64,000 nucleotides of DNA, taken from Hippopus hippopus. Its lineage: Eukaryota > Mollusca > Bivalvia > Cardiida > Cardiidae. The translations under genes and the position numbers were made by a program. Location of the stretch: positions 44,280,311-44,344,310 of the forward strand of contig OX328106.1 in NCBI GenBank assembly GCA_946811185.2. Direction: 5' to 3'. Below the pieces are notes generated by a model. It saw only the letters and a program-made list of their open reading frames with translations, did no database searches and had not been told where the DNA came from. This document shows positions 1-10,622 of the stretch, piece after piece (position 1 is the stretch's first letter; the number at the start of each line of letters is the position of its first letter).

Positions 1-193
1 TGCGACCCAGTGACCTTTTGCCGACAGTTTAGGTTAATATCAGACTGCGCAGAACGTGCAGTCTGATCTTAGATCTACACTGTCCGATCAGGGGATAATT
101 CTCACCTAAAAAATATCTTTGAAATAGCAACATTCGGGTTTTTACTATCGGCGTGAATGTTTCCTTTAACTTATTTAGCAGGCTAAAGGTTTA
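1..193 (+). repeat. Family A element, left end cut by window
   Basis: Family A has TTAACCCTTA...GCTGC termini, a central palindrome (arms near GATCAGACTGCAC) and an AT-rich tail with GGGTTTTTACTATCGGC. Here the left terminus is missing and the core lies at about 40-80; the tail runs to AGGCTAAAGG at about 190. Confidence 0.75.
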
Positions 194-403
194 CCGTTTA
201 TCTCGAAGCTTTCGAAAGCTAGTTCATGAAGGAGACAGGAAAGTCAGATTTGTGTTGTAATGGGTTAATTGTTTCTTTACGTAAAGATTTATTGCTTGTA
301 TTACTCTTTCGCCTCCAATTAAATATAGGGGACATTTTTTCTACGTCTGAAAGTACTTTGCCACCTCAGCTGGAGATAATTTAGATAATTTTTTAGTATC
401 CGA

Positions 404-480
404 TAGCGGACGGTGTAGATTCAAGATCAGACTGCACGTTCTGTGCAGTCTGATCTTGATCTACGCCATCCGCGAAAGGT
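404..480. repeat. Family A core only
   Basis: Short version holding just the palindromic core and its GTGTAGAT/ATCTACGC borders; the outer arms are absent. Confidence 0.7.
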
Positions 481-789
481 TTTTAGGTCACAATCGGCAG
501 TGAAAGAGTAAAAGAGACATTAAGTCCCCAAAATAGAATAAATTACCATCTAAAGACGTAAAGATCATAGTATAAAATCACGCGATTCCTAATTGACAGT
601 TGGCCTTGCTTACGTAGAAAAAGTATGTAGAGAAGAAATGTTTGTCTCAGTGAGTACAGGTAGTTGCAGCCCAACTAAAAAGCTGTTTTTAAGACTCTGA
701 TATGTTAGTACACATTCTGCTCAACAGGCGAATTTTGAAAAAAAAAAAATCCCAAAAGCCAACAAAATAACAGATTACTAGTATTTTAT

Positions 790-1620
790 GACACATTTAG
801 GATCTGACATGAGTTGGTGTTTGAGATAAAAGTTTATTAACCGATTCTACACAAAATGTTATTAAGCGAGCCTTTGGCGAGCTTAATAACACTTTTTTGT
901 GGACAAATTTAATAAATTTTTACCTCAAAAGCCAACGAATGTCAGATTCTTTTTATTACATAACTTTATAACAAGAATTATAGCCCATAATGTGTTAAAA
1001 CATTGGCCTATATGTATAATGTGAAATAAAATTCACATGAACCCTATTCGCTTCTTTGAGAGGTACAATACGAACGAAAAATATTCCAAAGAAACTTGCA
1101 TATATTGATTTTGTTTTTGATCCAAAAGTGATCAAATTAACAACTTTATCATGATTACGAATTTTGAACGTTGATTTAGCTCAGGAACCTAGGTCAGCAA
1201 TTTTTAAAAATGAGGTGTATAATTACAAAGTGTTAACCAATAACAGCACTTTTTTCTTATCTCAGCTTATCTCTTTCTTAACTCAGCTGAGCATGAAATT
1301 ACAAAGTTATATAAATGTAATTTGAGAAATCTTATGGACTAACCTCTGAACTATAGTCTCTGTCTATTAAATTAAAGTCTTCAATTCAGATTTTCACACT
1401 GTCTTTAAGCATACATGAGACTTCAAGTATGAGCACGAACTCATTTTAGCATGGACTCAAGTTTTATAAGAACGGGCACAGGCTCACTTGTCTGAAAGAA
1501 GTTTAAAATGACGTCATATATGACGTCACAAAATCTTATCTAACGTGTGCAAGATAAGAAAATTCGTATAAGGTGTCTTACATTGAGAACAAGGACGGTT
1601 ATGTTATGATTTTTTCCTAT
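790..1620 (-). repeat. Family K element
   Basis: Matches 19925-20640 in inverse orientation. It contains a short inverted repeat GTTATTAAGCGAGCC / GGCGAGCTTAATAAC at 858-890, a segment GATCTGACATGAGTTGGTGT, and two CRE-like TGACGTCA boxes at 1509 and 1521. The ORF of 74 residues at 1660-1884 lies outside it and shows no sign of being coding. Confidence 0.6.
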
Positions 1621-1629
1621 CAAAGCTGT

Positions 1630-2127
1630 GCTGGAAGTATTACCCATCTTTTAAATTAAATGGTGAAGTACATAAGTGTGTGGTGTATGCCACAAATGGA
1701 AATTAATAGTCAAACTGTTAAAAAAAACTCACTAGATCCAACTATTTGTAAACGCCATAATAGTATATCGATGTATAGGTCTTGTGAACGGAAAAGGTTG
1801 ACACTGCCAGGGATGCCAAAACAAGCTTTTACGGACGGAGTAGACCAAGATCAGAAGAATTCACAAAACGTGTATATATTTTAGGCTCTCGAAAAAAAGA
1901 GAAACGAAATCATACAGTGAAAGAGTGGAATTTTATAAATGGACTTTATTACCAGTAACTTAAGAAAAAAAAGGGACGACAGTTGAAATCTATACGCACA
2001 CCTCAGTAGAATATTATTAACCCCAAGGTGGCTGAATAAATCAAATTACCCTTTTATTCAAGATAAAACATTCAAACATTGCTATTTGAATGTGAGTTTG
2101 CCAGAGTATTTCACAAAAAGACATATG
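1630..2127. other. No recognised feature
   Basis: AT-rich intergenic or intronic DNA. A 74-codon open frame starts at 1660 but has no splice, domain or composition support. Confidence 0.4.
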
Positions 2128-2202
2128 ACGGACAGTGTAGAAAAAAGATCAGACTGCACGTTCTGTGCAGTCTGATCTTGGTCTACACTGGCCTCAAAAG
2201 CG
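2128..2202. repeat. Family A core only
   Basis: Core palindrome with GTTCTGTGC loop and borders GGACAGTGTAG / CTACACTGGCC; no outer arms. Confidence 0.7.
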
Positions 2203-2370
2203 AATTGAGTCGTAGTTAGCAGCCTACGGATTCAGACGCATTGCTATTTCCATGGCATTTGATTGAGAAACGTCTCACAGAGCATCAAGCCTAATTGCAG
2301 AGATTCTCTGGAATACATGATGAATATCAATGAGACAGTTTTTCGTTATAGCCGTCTCTAACTAGTCGCT

Positions 2371-2520
2371 CTGTACCAGACAACATAATTTCAGACGTGT
2401 CCAAATTGAGAGTTTTTGCAGACGAAACATTAAACGTGACTGAAATGTTGAGGTTTGTCTAGGAAAAGGCTAATAGACAGTGTGGGGAAAGGATAAAATG
2501 CTGGTTTACAAGTATTTTCT
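2371..2520. repeat. Family B fragment
   Basis: Has the family B order ACCAGACAAC, TTTGCAGACGA, GGGAAAGGATAAAATGCTGG but stops at the centre; the second palindrome arm is missing. Confidence 0.6.
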
Positions 2521-2685
2521 TTCTTTCCTACAATAATTCTGAAAGCTTTCATCTTCGATAGTTAAAACACTGAGCTAATTAGTGTAGGGTTAAAAGGACA
2601 AAAACGCGGCATTGCAGGTAAAAACTACTGATTCGTTTAACAACCTTTAAACGCAAGCTTTTGCGGACCGTGTTGTTTGTATGTT

Positions 2686-2960
2686 AGTTTGTTTGTTTTT
2701 TTGTTTGGGAGGTGAATACCGTTTTAACAGCTTGGGTCATATCACGGCGGTCAGTGCACCTACGCATGATTGTGTTTCCTGGTTTTCTCAAACTAGCACT
2801 GACACAAGTTTCTAAATCAGTGATTACTTTTCTCACATGCATCAGAGGTGAGAGGCGAAACATCGCCGGACAGAAAGTCTGCCTCAACCGGGTACCGAAC
2901 CTGCAATCACCAAGTCACGAGTCAGATACGCTAACCGATGAGCCACCTGGCTGGCTCGGT
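2686..2960 (-). repeat. SINE1 (tRNA-derived)
   Basis: Inverse of the SINE at 34295. The tRNA-like head is at the right end (TACCGAACC is the B box reverse complement) and the tail with GTTTGTTTTTTTGTTTGGG is at the left. Overlapping open frames on both strands are shadows. Confidence 0.75.
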
Positions 2961-3123
2961 TGATGAATATAGAGTAGTGCAGAATGTGAAGTTTGTATTT
3001 TCTATATCGTCGACTGTACTTTATTTAATAGTTTACCAAACAGATCCCGACTTTTAACGCCATTGAGACTTTTTTATAAAACATTTTTCGAAAAAGAGAA
3101 AATTTGGTAACCGCCTTTTTCGT

Positions 3124-3400
3124 CGAGCCTTCTAGCTCAGTCGGCTAACGCACAGGGCTTAAAACCAGGTGGTCACTGGTTCGAATCCCCAGCTTGGCCT
3201 ATCTTGTTCCGAAGATTGATGATAATCATTGAAACAGGATACAATCATCTCTCATATTTGCATGGGAAAGCACCCAGTGTTTTTGAAAGAGTAATGTGCG
3301 AAGTAAGGAACTCCAAGAAAAACTGCTTAGGTGCACAGGCCACCGCGATATATTTGAAAGAATGCCAAAAAACGGTATTAGATCTAAATATCGTACAAAC
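3124..3400 (+). repeat. SINE2 (tRNA-derived)
   Basis: Head is tRNA-like: A box TAGCTCAGTCGG at 3133 and B box GGTTCGAATCC at about 3179. The body (GATTGATGATAATCATT, GTGCGAAGTAAGGAA) matches 25146-25442. It could be read as a tRNA gene, but the body and the lack of an acceptor pairing argue for a SINE. Confidence 0.75.
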
Positions 3401-3488
3401 GGTACAAACAGACACACCCAATTTTCTAAAAGCGTCTCTCAAATATTATGTAACACCTTGTGTCTGCACATAAAGGTTTTCAAATACT

Positions 3489-3557
3489 CGTGTCCAAAAG
3501 TGTCAAATATACGTGTCCACAAGTGTCAAATATACGTGTCCACAAGTGTCAAATACA
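3489..3557 (+). repeat. Three tandem 23 bp units
   Basis: Unit CGTGTCC(A)AAGTGTCAAATA repeated three times with single-base differences; lies at the 3' end of the SINE2 copy. Confidence 0.85.
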
Positions 3558-3599
3558 TGTTACACACGTGTCTGTTCTATTTCAATCAAGGATCTGAAA

Positions 3600-4636
3600 T
3601 AAACATATTATCAAAAAAAAAATAACAATCCATTAAAAAAGGGAATTTTTCTTCCTTGCGAATTTCTTATCTGGAATTTAATGGCATGGCAATAAAACTA
3701 ATGCACGCACTGAAGACTAGAAAAACAGATTGACAGATATTGTTATAGATATGATGTGTATTAGTAAACAAATTTCAGCTTGCCGTTCATTTACTTTCGT
3801 AAAGATTATCAGCAAACGCGCCTCTGTCGACGAATGCTATGGAAATTCTATGGTTTTTGTGGTATTTGTCGAAGACAATACCACTATGAGTTCAATATTG
3901 AATTTTGAAGACCATGTATCGTATTTTGTGCAAAGCCGAAGGAAATAAACCCAATGAAACTCATTTTTTCTCGGACAAATGAGTTTTTCTGTAGCACTCA
4001 GATATGTAATTGGAAGTGGCATGTTAAAATACACTGGGTGAGGCCATCGATCGTGGAAATACTAAAATTTTATCGAAAATAGCTTCACTCGCTCATAGCC
4101 TTCTATTGGCGCAATGATATACACGAAATTTGTCTACTGATCGCTTGGTCCTGGGCTTTTTCGTTCCAAAACCAGTTCGTACCCTGGCTTGTTCGTCCCA
4201 TGATTGCGCGCTACTCCATTTGATTGTTAATGAATATTCATAGATCGAAATAATTGATTGTAATATTGGATATTAAATCCTTACGGCCAAAGGTATCTCA
4301 AAATCATAGTTTTCAGGTACAAACTGAATTTCAGAAGATATATTTACATGGTTTCTCTCTCTATCCATCATGCATTCTACTGTCAAGGGACGTTACTCCT
4401 GACTCCTCCCAATGATCAAAGGGAGACCACCAATACACGAATAATCCTAACTGTGTCATGAGTACTCTCCCTTCAACCAAAAAGGTGTTCATTTGCTTGG
4501 TAGGTTGACTTTCAAGCAAATATTTGAATAATATTTCTCTTTTTCTTTCAAATTATTAATTCCACACAATGGCTTCCTTGACAAATACCACTCCAGGGTT
4601 CTCAACGCTTTGATTTTTAATCATCAGCTAGTAGAT
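3600..4636. other. No recognised feature
   Basis: AT-rich sequence without supported coding or repeat content; a few simple A or T runs. Confidence 0.35.
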
Positions 4637-4715
4637 ATGGGTTGCAACACGCAAAAGGGGCATTCGGACATGTGCGCAAAGTGTCGTCTGGGATCAGCCT
4701 GCGCATTGATAGGTT
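4637..4715 (+). repeat. Family C, left end only
   Basis: Starts GGGTTGCAACACGC, GGGGCATTCGGACAT and reaches the first core GGATCAGCCTGCGCATT, then stops. Full copies are about 260 bp. Confidence 0.75.
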
Positions 4716-5072
4716 AATTTTAAATGATACCCCTTTCATTTTTCGTGTATGTGTGTTTACATGTGTTTTTTTTTTTTTGTATTCATATTCTTTGACGCAA
4801 ATATTTTTACAAAATCTCGTTTCTGTCGATAACGTTATTTATAACAATATTCCTATAGGTTTTACGAATCAATTCGACAACTGACGTCGCTGGCGGTGTC
4901 TGTTGTGCTACCCACCTCTGTATCCACTGACGCATGCAATTGATTATTGAAAGTGGCTGCAGGCAGTCTAACCACATTCTGTCAATTAATGCTAAACGTA
5001 CTAGTCTTTTGACTAATCATGATGATATACAAAATGATGTGACATTGTATTTGAATTTAATGTTTGGATTTT

Positions 5073-5180
5073 AACCCTTATGCTGCTATGGGCGACTCTG
5101 TGCGACTCTGCAGACGTTGTAAGATCAAGATCAGACTGCATAGAATATGAATTCTGATCGTTTATCAACACTGCCCTATA
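5073..5180 (+). repeat. Degenerate family A element
   Basis: Begins TTAACCCTTATGCTGCTA and has a decayed core (one arm ATAGAATATGAATTCTGAT). Confidence 0.6.
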
Positions 5181-5318
5181 GGTGGGAGCTTTTTTTTGCA
5201 AATAAAAAATTGAAGTCCCACTATTTTGGATGTTGCGATTAGCTGGAAATATCCTTTTGATTTATGCAGCAATCTTCAGTTAACCTTGACCTTTGATTCA
5301 ACATCGATACTTTTTCCA

Positions 5319-5530
5319 TTAACCCTTATCATCCTGAATATATTAAATGAAACTTTTCAAGCCGATAGTAAAAACCCAAATGATACTATATCAAATGCAT
5401 TTTTGAAGAAAAATATCTCCTTATCGGACAGTGTAGATCCAAGATCAGACTGCACGTTCTGTGCAGTCTGATCTTGATCTACACTATCCGCAAAAGGTCA
5501 GCGAATCGCGCTTAGCAGCCTAATGGTTAA
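5319..5530 (-). repeat. Family A, full length
   Basis: Inverse orientation: TTAACCCTTATCATCCTG at the left, perfect core at about 5443-5478, and CTTAGCAGCCTAATGGTTAA at the right. About 212 bp. Confidence 0.85.
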
Positions 5531-6274
5531 AATTATTACGTCCGTGCCTTTGCTATCCTTTGATATATCCTCTAGATTTGAATATTAACTAAACTTATTC
5601 GAAAGAAGTTGAGAAATGCGAGAATTGCACCCATTTTTTCTGACGTACAAGGCGTGTGATAACGGCGCCGTGCGTTCGAATCCTTCCCGAGCTTCGCAGA
5701 ATTTCTTTGAGATGTTTGATGGAAGCCAGTGCGATAAGAATCAACCCTCCCTCGCGGCAAGTCATTTTGCGTGAGAAAATCAATGGTTTAGAAAACTCAT
5801 CCCCAGTAATTTTTAGAGACACCAAAAGTACACTATAGTTGAAGTGATCGCCGTTAGATATGCCTGAATGAAATTTTGTTGAATACAATTTTCAACATCA
5901 GATAAAACTTTAACTGTTCTTTTATACTGAAATGAATGGAAACTATGTAGGCCATGATCTGGCAAAAGGGGACTTTATGCATTATAACAAGCAAGCCAAC
6001 AACAGATAAACTGTTTAAAAGACCAGTGATTTTAAGACATGTCTAGGGAGTGCGAGTTAAATTTATTACATTATCAAATGTAAGAGTTGTAAGACTGCAT
6101 GCGTTTTTCAACTGACTTCTAGATAAACCAGCCTCTATTTCAATTTTCACACTCTATAACTTCGATAAACCTAATACAAAAGATGTAAGTGCCTTTTCTT
6201 AAATTGTTCTCATGCTTATGTTATCTAGAATAATTATTTTATGGTAGTAACATCTCCCGGTAAGTTGCATATAT

Positions 6275-6478
6275 TGTTACGGGAGACCACTCCTTCATGC
6301 ATGGCTTCGTCCCTGCGTTAGGGAGATCTCTTTGGCTCAGTGGTTAAGGTATTGGTCTTTTAAACCTCGAAAAACGAGGATATTTGTCCGCCGTGAGTTC
6401 GAATCCCACCAGATGCGGTTTGTACTTGAGCTATGCATTTGTTCATTTGTTGCTTTGTTACGGACATTGTTCGTAAGA
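6275..6478 (+). mobile_element. Solo LTR of a TRIM-type element with tRNA-like insert
   Basis: Starts TGTTACGGGAG, ends CGTAAGA, and is flanked by ATAT at 6271-6274 and 6479-6482, a 4 bp target duplication. It contains A box TGGCTCAGTGG at 6332 and B box AGTTCGAATCC at about 6398. No primer-binding site follows, as expected for a solo LTR left by LTR-LTR recombination. The two-LTR relatives are at 40521 and 43609. Confidence 0.85.
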
Positions 6479-6580
6479 ATATCTCCTAGCTAAGCCCTAG
6501 TGTCTAGGTTGTTTGTCCAGGAATCTTGATTCACGGACCACGTGACATCAGTGGGAAGAGCGATCTATCGTCTGTCGTTT

Positions 6581-6765
6581 GCTTAATTATGGATCCATAA
6601 AACCAACTGAATGATGAGGTAGAACTGTCCTTTAACATCCAGAAAATTTACCAAAAGCAAAAAGTTTCGGCTCATGTCAGCCTGCGCGAACTGCGCAGGC
6701 TGACATGAGTCGATACTTTTTGCAGATGCATTAAGCCCCTTTTTCACAGAGAATGGCTCATATCT
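6581..6765 (+). repeat. Family D, left part truncated
   Basis: Starts at AATTATGGATCCATAAAA, core TCAGCCTGCGCGAACTGCGC, right end TTTTTCACAGAGAATGGCTC. Confidence 0.8.
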
Positions 6766-6887
6766 AACCTGGTTGGATCGTCGCGGGTTCCTTCCGAAAC
6801 TTTGGTTATCTTACACTTACTTCATCTATGTTCCGTCGGACATTTGGCTGATAATTTCTTGTTTTCGATAGAGTTGAATGAAGTCAT

Positions 6888-7120
6888 GCTCCATGAAAAG
6901 GGTATTAAGTACACCTGCAAAAAGTCTCCACGCAGGCTGAAATGAGTCGATGCTTTTTGCTATTTCATAAGTTGTCATGCATGTCGAAGGATCAGTGTAC
7001 CTCATAATTCAGTCGGTTGTTAGACAAAATGAATTTTATGAATCTACAATTATGTAATGACTTGCTTGGAATAATGCTTCACATAGATGATTTAAAACGC
7101 CTTTTGCCAGAGTACTGCTC
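6888..7120 (-). repeat. Family D, inverse copy
   Basis: From ATGAAAAGGGTATTAAG to TTTTGCCAGAGTACTGCTCAT; the core has lost one arm (CACGCAGGCTGAAATGAG). Confidence 0.75.
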
Positions 7121-7122
7121 AT

Positions 7123-7400
7123 TTAATATGATGAGCCACGCTTTGGTAAAAAGGGGGGGGGGAAGGCTTAAACACATCTCTGGGATGTATTATAGTAAGC
7201 AAACCATCCTATAATTATGAATCCATAAAATAAGTTCTGTTTAACAATCTACTCAATCATCAGGTAGAACCGTCAGTGGGCATGCAGAAAATTGACCCAG
7301 AGTAAAAAGTTTCGACCCATGTCAGCCTGCATGGACTGCGCAGGCTGACATGGGTCGACACTTTTTGCAAATGCATTAAGCTGTCTTTTCAGAGACCATC
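7123..7400 (+). repeat. Family D, next to exon 1 acceptor
   Basis: ATGAGCCACGCTTTGG to CTTTTCAGAGACC, with core GTCAGCCTGCATGGACTGCG. It ends about 36 bases before the exon at 7436, so the exon's polypyrimidine/branch region sits just outside the repeat. Confidence 0.8.
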
Positions 7401-7435
7401 GCTGAATAATGGATAACTGATTAATTCCTTTACAG

Positions 7436-7682
7436 CATTTGTTGTGCCTTTTGCTCCAAAGTCTCTCCTCGATCGCCCTGAACCCGTCATATCACCAGAC
7501 TCTGGCGGAGGCCGACATTGCGGACATGCTGATGCAACTACTGCTGCCCTCTGACGAGTGGTACTACACCAATCACAGTACAAAGTATGCCAGATACGTG
7601 AAATATCATGCTGCTAGAATCTTGGTTTATATAGGCCAGCTACACAGACTTGGTGGACGTGTGGACCTTTTTGATACAAGAG
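7436..7682 (+). CDS. PLCE1: PLC-epsilon homologue, exon 1 of window (N-terminal helical segment)
   Basis: Internal exon, 82 codons plus one base, preceded by TTCCTTTACAG and ending AGAG|GTAAAT. It begins in phase 0 with H-L-L-C-L-L-L-Q, so at least one more 5' exon lies upstream or outside the window. The peptide is helical in character, with LLLPSDEWYYTNHSTKYARY followed by KYHAARILVYIG; I do not recognise the domain, though the style is like an armadillo or HEAT repeat. It is assigned to the PLC-epsilon gene because strand, splice phases and the following REM-domain exons are continuous. The 3' splice site lies about 36 bases after the end of a family D repeat. Exon reality is strong from composition and splice sites; function is unknown. 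Confidence 0.8.
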
Positions 7683-7709
7683 GTAAATATGAGTAGAAAT
7701 AAATTATTT

Positions 7710-8089
7710 AAAGACCCAATAGTGGTCTAAAGTAAACATTATAGCATTGTAAAATACAATTGCATTTAAATCATACCACTGAAATTTTAAAAATATAGAT
7801 TGAAGATAGCAATCTGTTATTAATAATCTGTTCTGTCATTCCAAGTGTTAGTCAGGGGCTGAAAAATTAATTTTCAAATCAGGTGAAAATAAACAAAAGA
7901 TAGAGCGACCTGGCAACTTTTAACCTACTTTAGGATTTCATTGTTCTGCCAGCGACTAACACATGGACCGACCGAACAATAACATATTGTAATCTTCGCA
8001 ATAATTTACATACTTCAAATGGTATGAGTTTAATTTCAACGCATTTCAACACCCGCAATTGTTACATTTCGCAGCTATAGGGCCTTTAA
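7710..8089. repeat. Family L element
   Basis: About 380 bp imperfect inverted repeat with ends near GGTCTAAAGTAAAC and ATAGGGCCTTTAA; also at 9533 and 60110. Both halves carry GCATTT...ATATCATTT/TGGTATGA and CAATCTGTTAT motifs. Confidence 0.7.
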
Positions 8090-8187
8090 CGCTTTTTTAA
8101 AGACGACAACATTTAAGACTCATCCATCTTTAAAGCTTTTAGGCAACAAATTGTACGTGCCTGAAATCTTGAGATTCATTTCTTAAT

Positions 8188-8418
8188 CCCGTACCTCACG
8201 ATCTTGAGTTTTAACGACGTTTGGTAGGAGAGCTTTCTAAAACACTGGGGGAAAAGAGAAACTGATGATAAGCAGCATTTTCTCCTTTTTTTTTCACCCA
8301 CAATGTTTTCTGCCCTTTTGGAAGGAAATTCAGTCATGTAGGCCTCATCTATATTGTCGTCTGCTAATGCTTTCAATTTGAACACGGCTAGAAATTTTGT
8401 TGTTTGGTAAAGAGTTAC
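8188..8418. repeat. Family B, degenerate centre
   Basis: Runs from CCTCACGATCTTGAG to GTTTGGTAAAGAGTTA; the central palindrome is decayed. Confidence 0.75.
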
Positions 8419-8444
8419 AGGAAAGAAAACTTTGTTGTGTTCAA

Positions 8445-8692
8445 TATGGCCTACAACACGCGAAAAGGGGCATTCGGACGTTTTCATAAAGTATCGTCTC
8501 GGATCAGCCTGCGCATTCCGCGCAAACTAATTCGAGACGGCACTTTCTGTTCTTATGTAATTTTCTGTTTTGTGCAAGCCTACTGTAGGACAAAATCTAA
8601 TATAGTCGTGAATTGCCGTCTCGGATCAGCCTGCGCGGACTGCACTTTACGCAAATGTCCGAATGACTCTTTTCGCATATTAAAGGCCATAT
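8445..8692 (+). repeat. Family C element
   Basis: ATGGCCTACAACACGCG to GCATATTAAAGGCCAT. Two core sites about 120 bp apart; both have lost their second arm. Confidence 0.8.
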
Positions 8693-8864
8693 GGTTTATT
8701 AATTTTCAAGTCGTCAAACTGTCATCTCTATGGCACTGAAAAAGGTGATACAATCCTGTTGTGTTCACGTTTTGGGTTCTATCAAAAGCTACAATTAGTC
8801 TACTTTTTTTTTAATTTTTGATGATTTGAAAGCTTTGCTATTGGTACATGGAAATAACTGTAGA

Positions 8865-9225
8865 CTTGTTTAAAATGAAAGCATTTTCCGACGAGAATTA
8901 TATGTGGCTCTAATGATGGAAGCTGTCTTTGAAAGGGTAGAAAACATTGTGGGAAAAGGAGAAAATGCTGGTTGTCAGCATTTTCTACTTTTTTCATAAT
9001 GTTTCAATAGGCCTTTTTCTCAGGGCCCAAAAAGCTCGGAGTTATGTGGTAAATAGACAACTGAAAACTTTGGCTCAAATGACAAATGATGGAAGTTGTC
9101 TTTGATAGGGTAGAAAACATTGTGGAAAAAGGAGAAAATGCTGGATACCAGCATTTTCTCCTTTTTCCACATTGTTTTCAAAGGCCTCTTTCTCATGATC
9201 GTTATTGTTTAGTAAAGAGTGACAT
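8865..9225. repeat. Two adjacent family B elements
   Basis: Two copies of the GGGTAGAAAACATTGTG...GCTGG core follow each other about 180 bp apart; the second is a near-perfect palindrome around CTGGATACCAG. Confidence 0.75.
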
Positions 9226-9532
9226 AAAAAGAAAACAGCCTTTTGCTGACGTTCAAAAATGATCAAGTATACATTGATCATTATTATCTTTGTTGGATTA
9301 AAATTATTGACGCCATATATAGAAGCAACACTGCTGCAACTGATATAAATCACGATTTCTTTCACATCACATTTTAAGACCATGCTCAAATTCCATATGA
9401 TGTTTCTATATTTTCCAAATTCATGACATTTATTTCACAAACAGGAAATCGCTATTTAACTCTAAGCGTTAACATTACTAAGGACAGCTTCTTGTACTTT
9501 AACCGGTACAGGTAATTATTATATCAAACTTT

Positions 9533-9892
9533 TAGGCCTAATTGTGCCTTAAAGTAAACAAAGGGGGTGGTAAAATGCATTTAAATTTAAATTATACCAT
9601 TTAAAAATATGCAAATTAAGGTGAAGAGGACAATCTGATATTGTATGGTCAGTCAAGTGTCGGTCAGTGGCAGGAAAATGAATTTTAAATATAGGTCAAA
9701 AGTTGCCAGGTTGATCTATCTTTTGTTTACTTTTTACTTGTTTTTAAATCTATTTTCATACCAGCGACTATCACTTTGTCAGACTCTTCAATAACTGATT
9801 GTCCTTTTACAATAATTTCCATACTTTTATTTGGTATGATTCCAATTTAGATACACCCCGTTGTTTACTTTTGGCAGCTACTGTGACTTATC
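9533..9892. repeat. Family L element
   Basis: Ends TAATTGTGCCTTAAAGTAAA and GGCAGCTACTGTGACTTA; same internal order as the copy at 7710. Confidence 0.7.
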
Positions 9893-9928
9893 ATTTTTTT
9901 AATCTATATTAACGATTGACTTTATTAG

Positions 9929-10070
9929 TTGTACGGTCAGGTGGCAGGGGACTTGGAAACTTGTTCACGGCTGTGGAGAATAATGTCGCCCCGAGCCGAA
10001 GGCGAGGTGGCGACATTATTCTCCACAGCCGTGAACAAGTTTCCAAGTCCCCTGCCACCTGACCGTACAA
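9929..10070. repeat. Long perfect foldback, 62 bp arms
   Basis: Left arm 9929-9990 (starts TTGTACGGTCAGG) and right arm 10009-10070 (ends CCTGACCGTACAA) are exact complements, with an 18-base GC-rich loop. No second copy in the window. Confidence 0.95.
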
Positions 10071-10075
10071 CGAAT

Positions 10076-10452
10076 TTATTATACTGCAAAGTTTTACCAT
10101 TCCAACGTGTGTTAAGCGAAATTTACCTGGTTTTTTGGTTTAAAAAATTGAGTACGCTGACGCGGTAGAATTACCCTTCTTAGTGCCCCAATTCAATGAA
10201 AACTGATGTCACTGGGAACTGACGTCACTGAAACCCTGGATATACGTGCTAAAACGTGCAGCTTGGCGCATAATCTTGATGTTAATCTTGATCAACGCCG
10301 CCAATTTGGATGTTGTGTTGAAAGTGTAGTCATGTCTACGGGGCTCCCGAAAGGGAAACTGCTTTTACGTGGGTTTTGCCAGTGGAAATGATATATATGT
10401 TCGGGGCATATTATCCAATCAGATCACGAGAAATTTCTTTGCAGTATAATAA
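10076..10452. mobile_element. Candidate TIR element of 377 bp
   Basis: Terminal inverted repeats TTATTATACTGCAAAG (10076-10091) and CTTTGCAGTATAATAA (10437-10452). Internal TGACGTCAC near 10220. It lies directly beside the long foldback and 22 bases before exon 2. Confidence 0.65.
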
Positions 10453-10473
10453 TATTTTTGGTAGTATTTCAAG

Positions 10474-10622
10474 AATCTGTGACGGCGAACCCTATCCTGC
10501 AAGTGAACTCGCCTGAGGACAGCTTCATAGAACTGATGGCATTGGGTCGCATCGTCATGTGGAATGGACGTCACCACATCGAGGCTGCGTCCCTTGAAGG
10601 GCTAATTACTCAAGTTATAGAG
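10474..10622 (+). CDS. PLCE1: PLC-epsilon homologue, exon 2 (start of REM domain)
   Basis: Exon of 149 bases, in phase 1 and out in phase 0, ending ATAGAG|GTAAAC. The peptide ESVTANPILQVNSPEDSF leads into ELMALGRIVMWNGRHHIEAA and SLEGLITQVIE. The last part resembles the opening helix of RasGEF N-terminal (REM) domains, where a residue run like I-x-A-x-x-x-x-x-L-V/I-x-x-L/I is usual. An alternative acceptor at 10463-10464 is also in frame and would add three residues (V-F-Q); the chosen one follows TATTTCAAG. A degenerate short tandem repeat starts right after the donor. Confidence 0.8.

Noticed and set aside
2712..2963. 83-codon frame and its minus-strand partner
   Set aside because: Both run through a SINE1 copy; the same frames recur in the other SINE1 copies.
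3124..3200. Functional tRNA gene
   Set aside because: A and B boxes are good, but the acceptor stem does not pair and a SINE body follows, repeated at 25146.
9929..10070. Transcription terminator or bacterial hairpin
   Set aside because: The setting is eukaryotic and the arms (62 bp) are far longer than any terminator.
10465..10473. Earlier exon 2 acceptor adding V-F-Q
   Set aside because: In frame and possible, but the pyrimidine tract fits the later AG better; it could be a minor NAGNAG-like variant.
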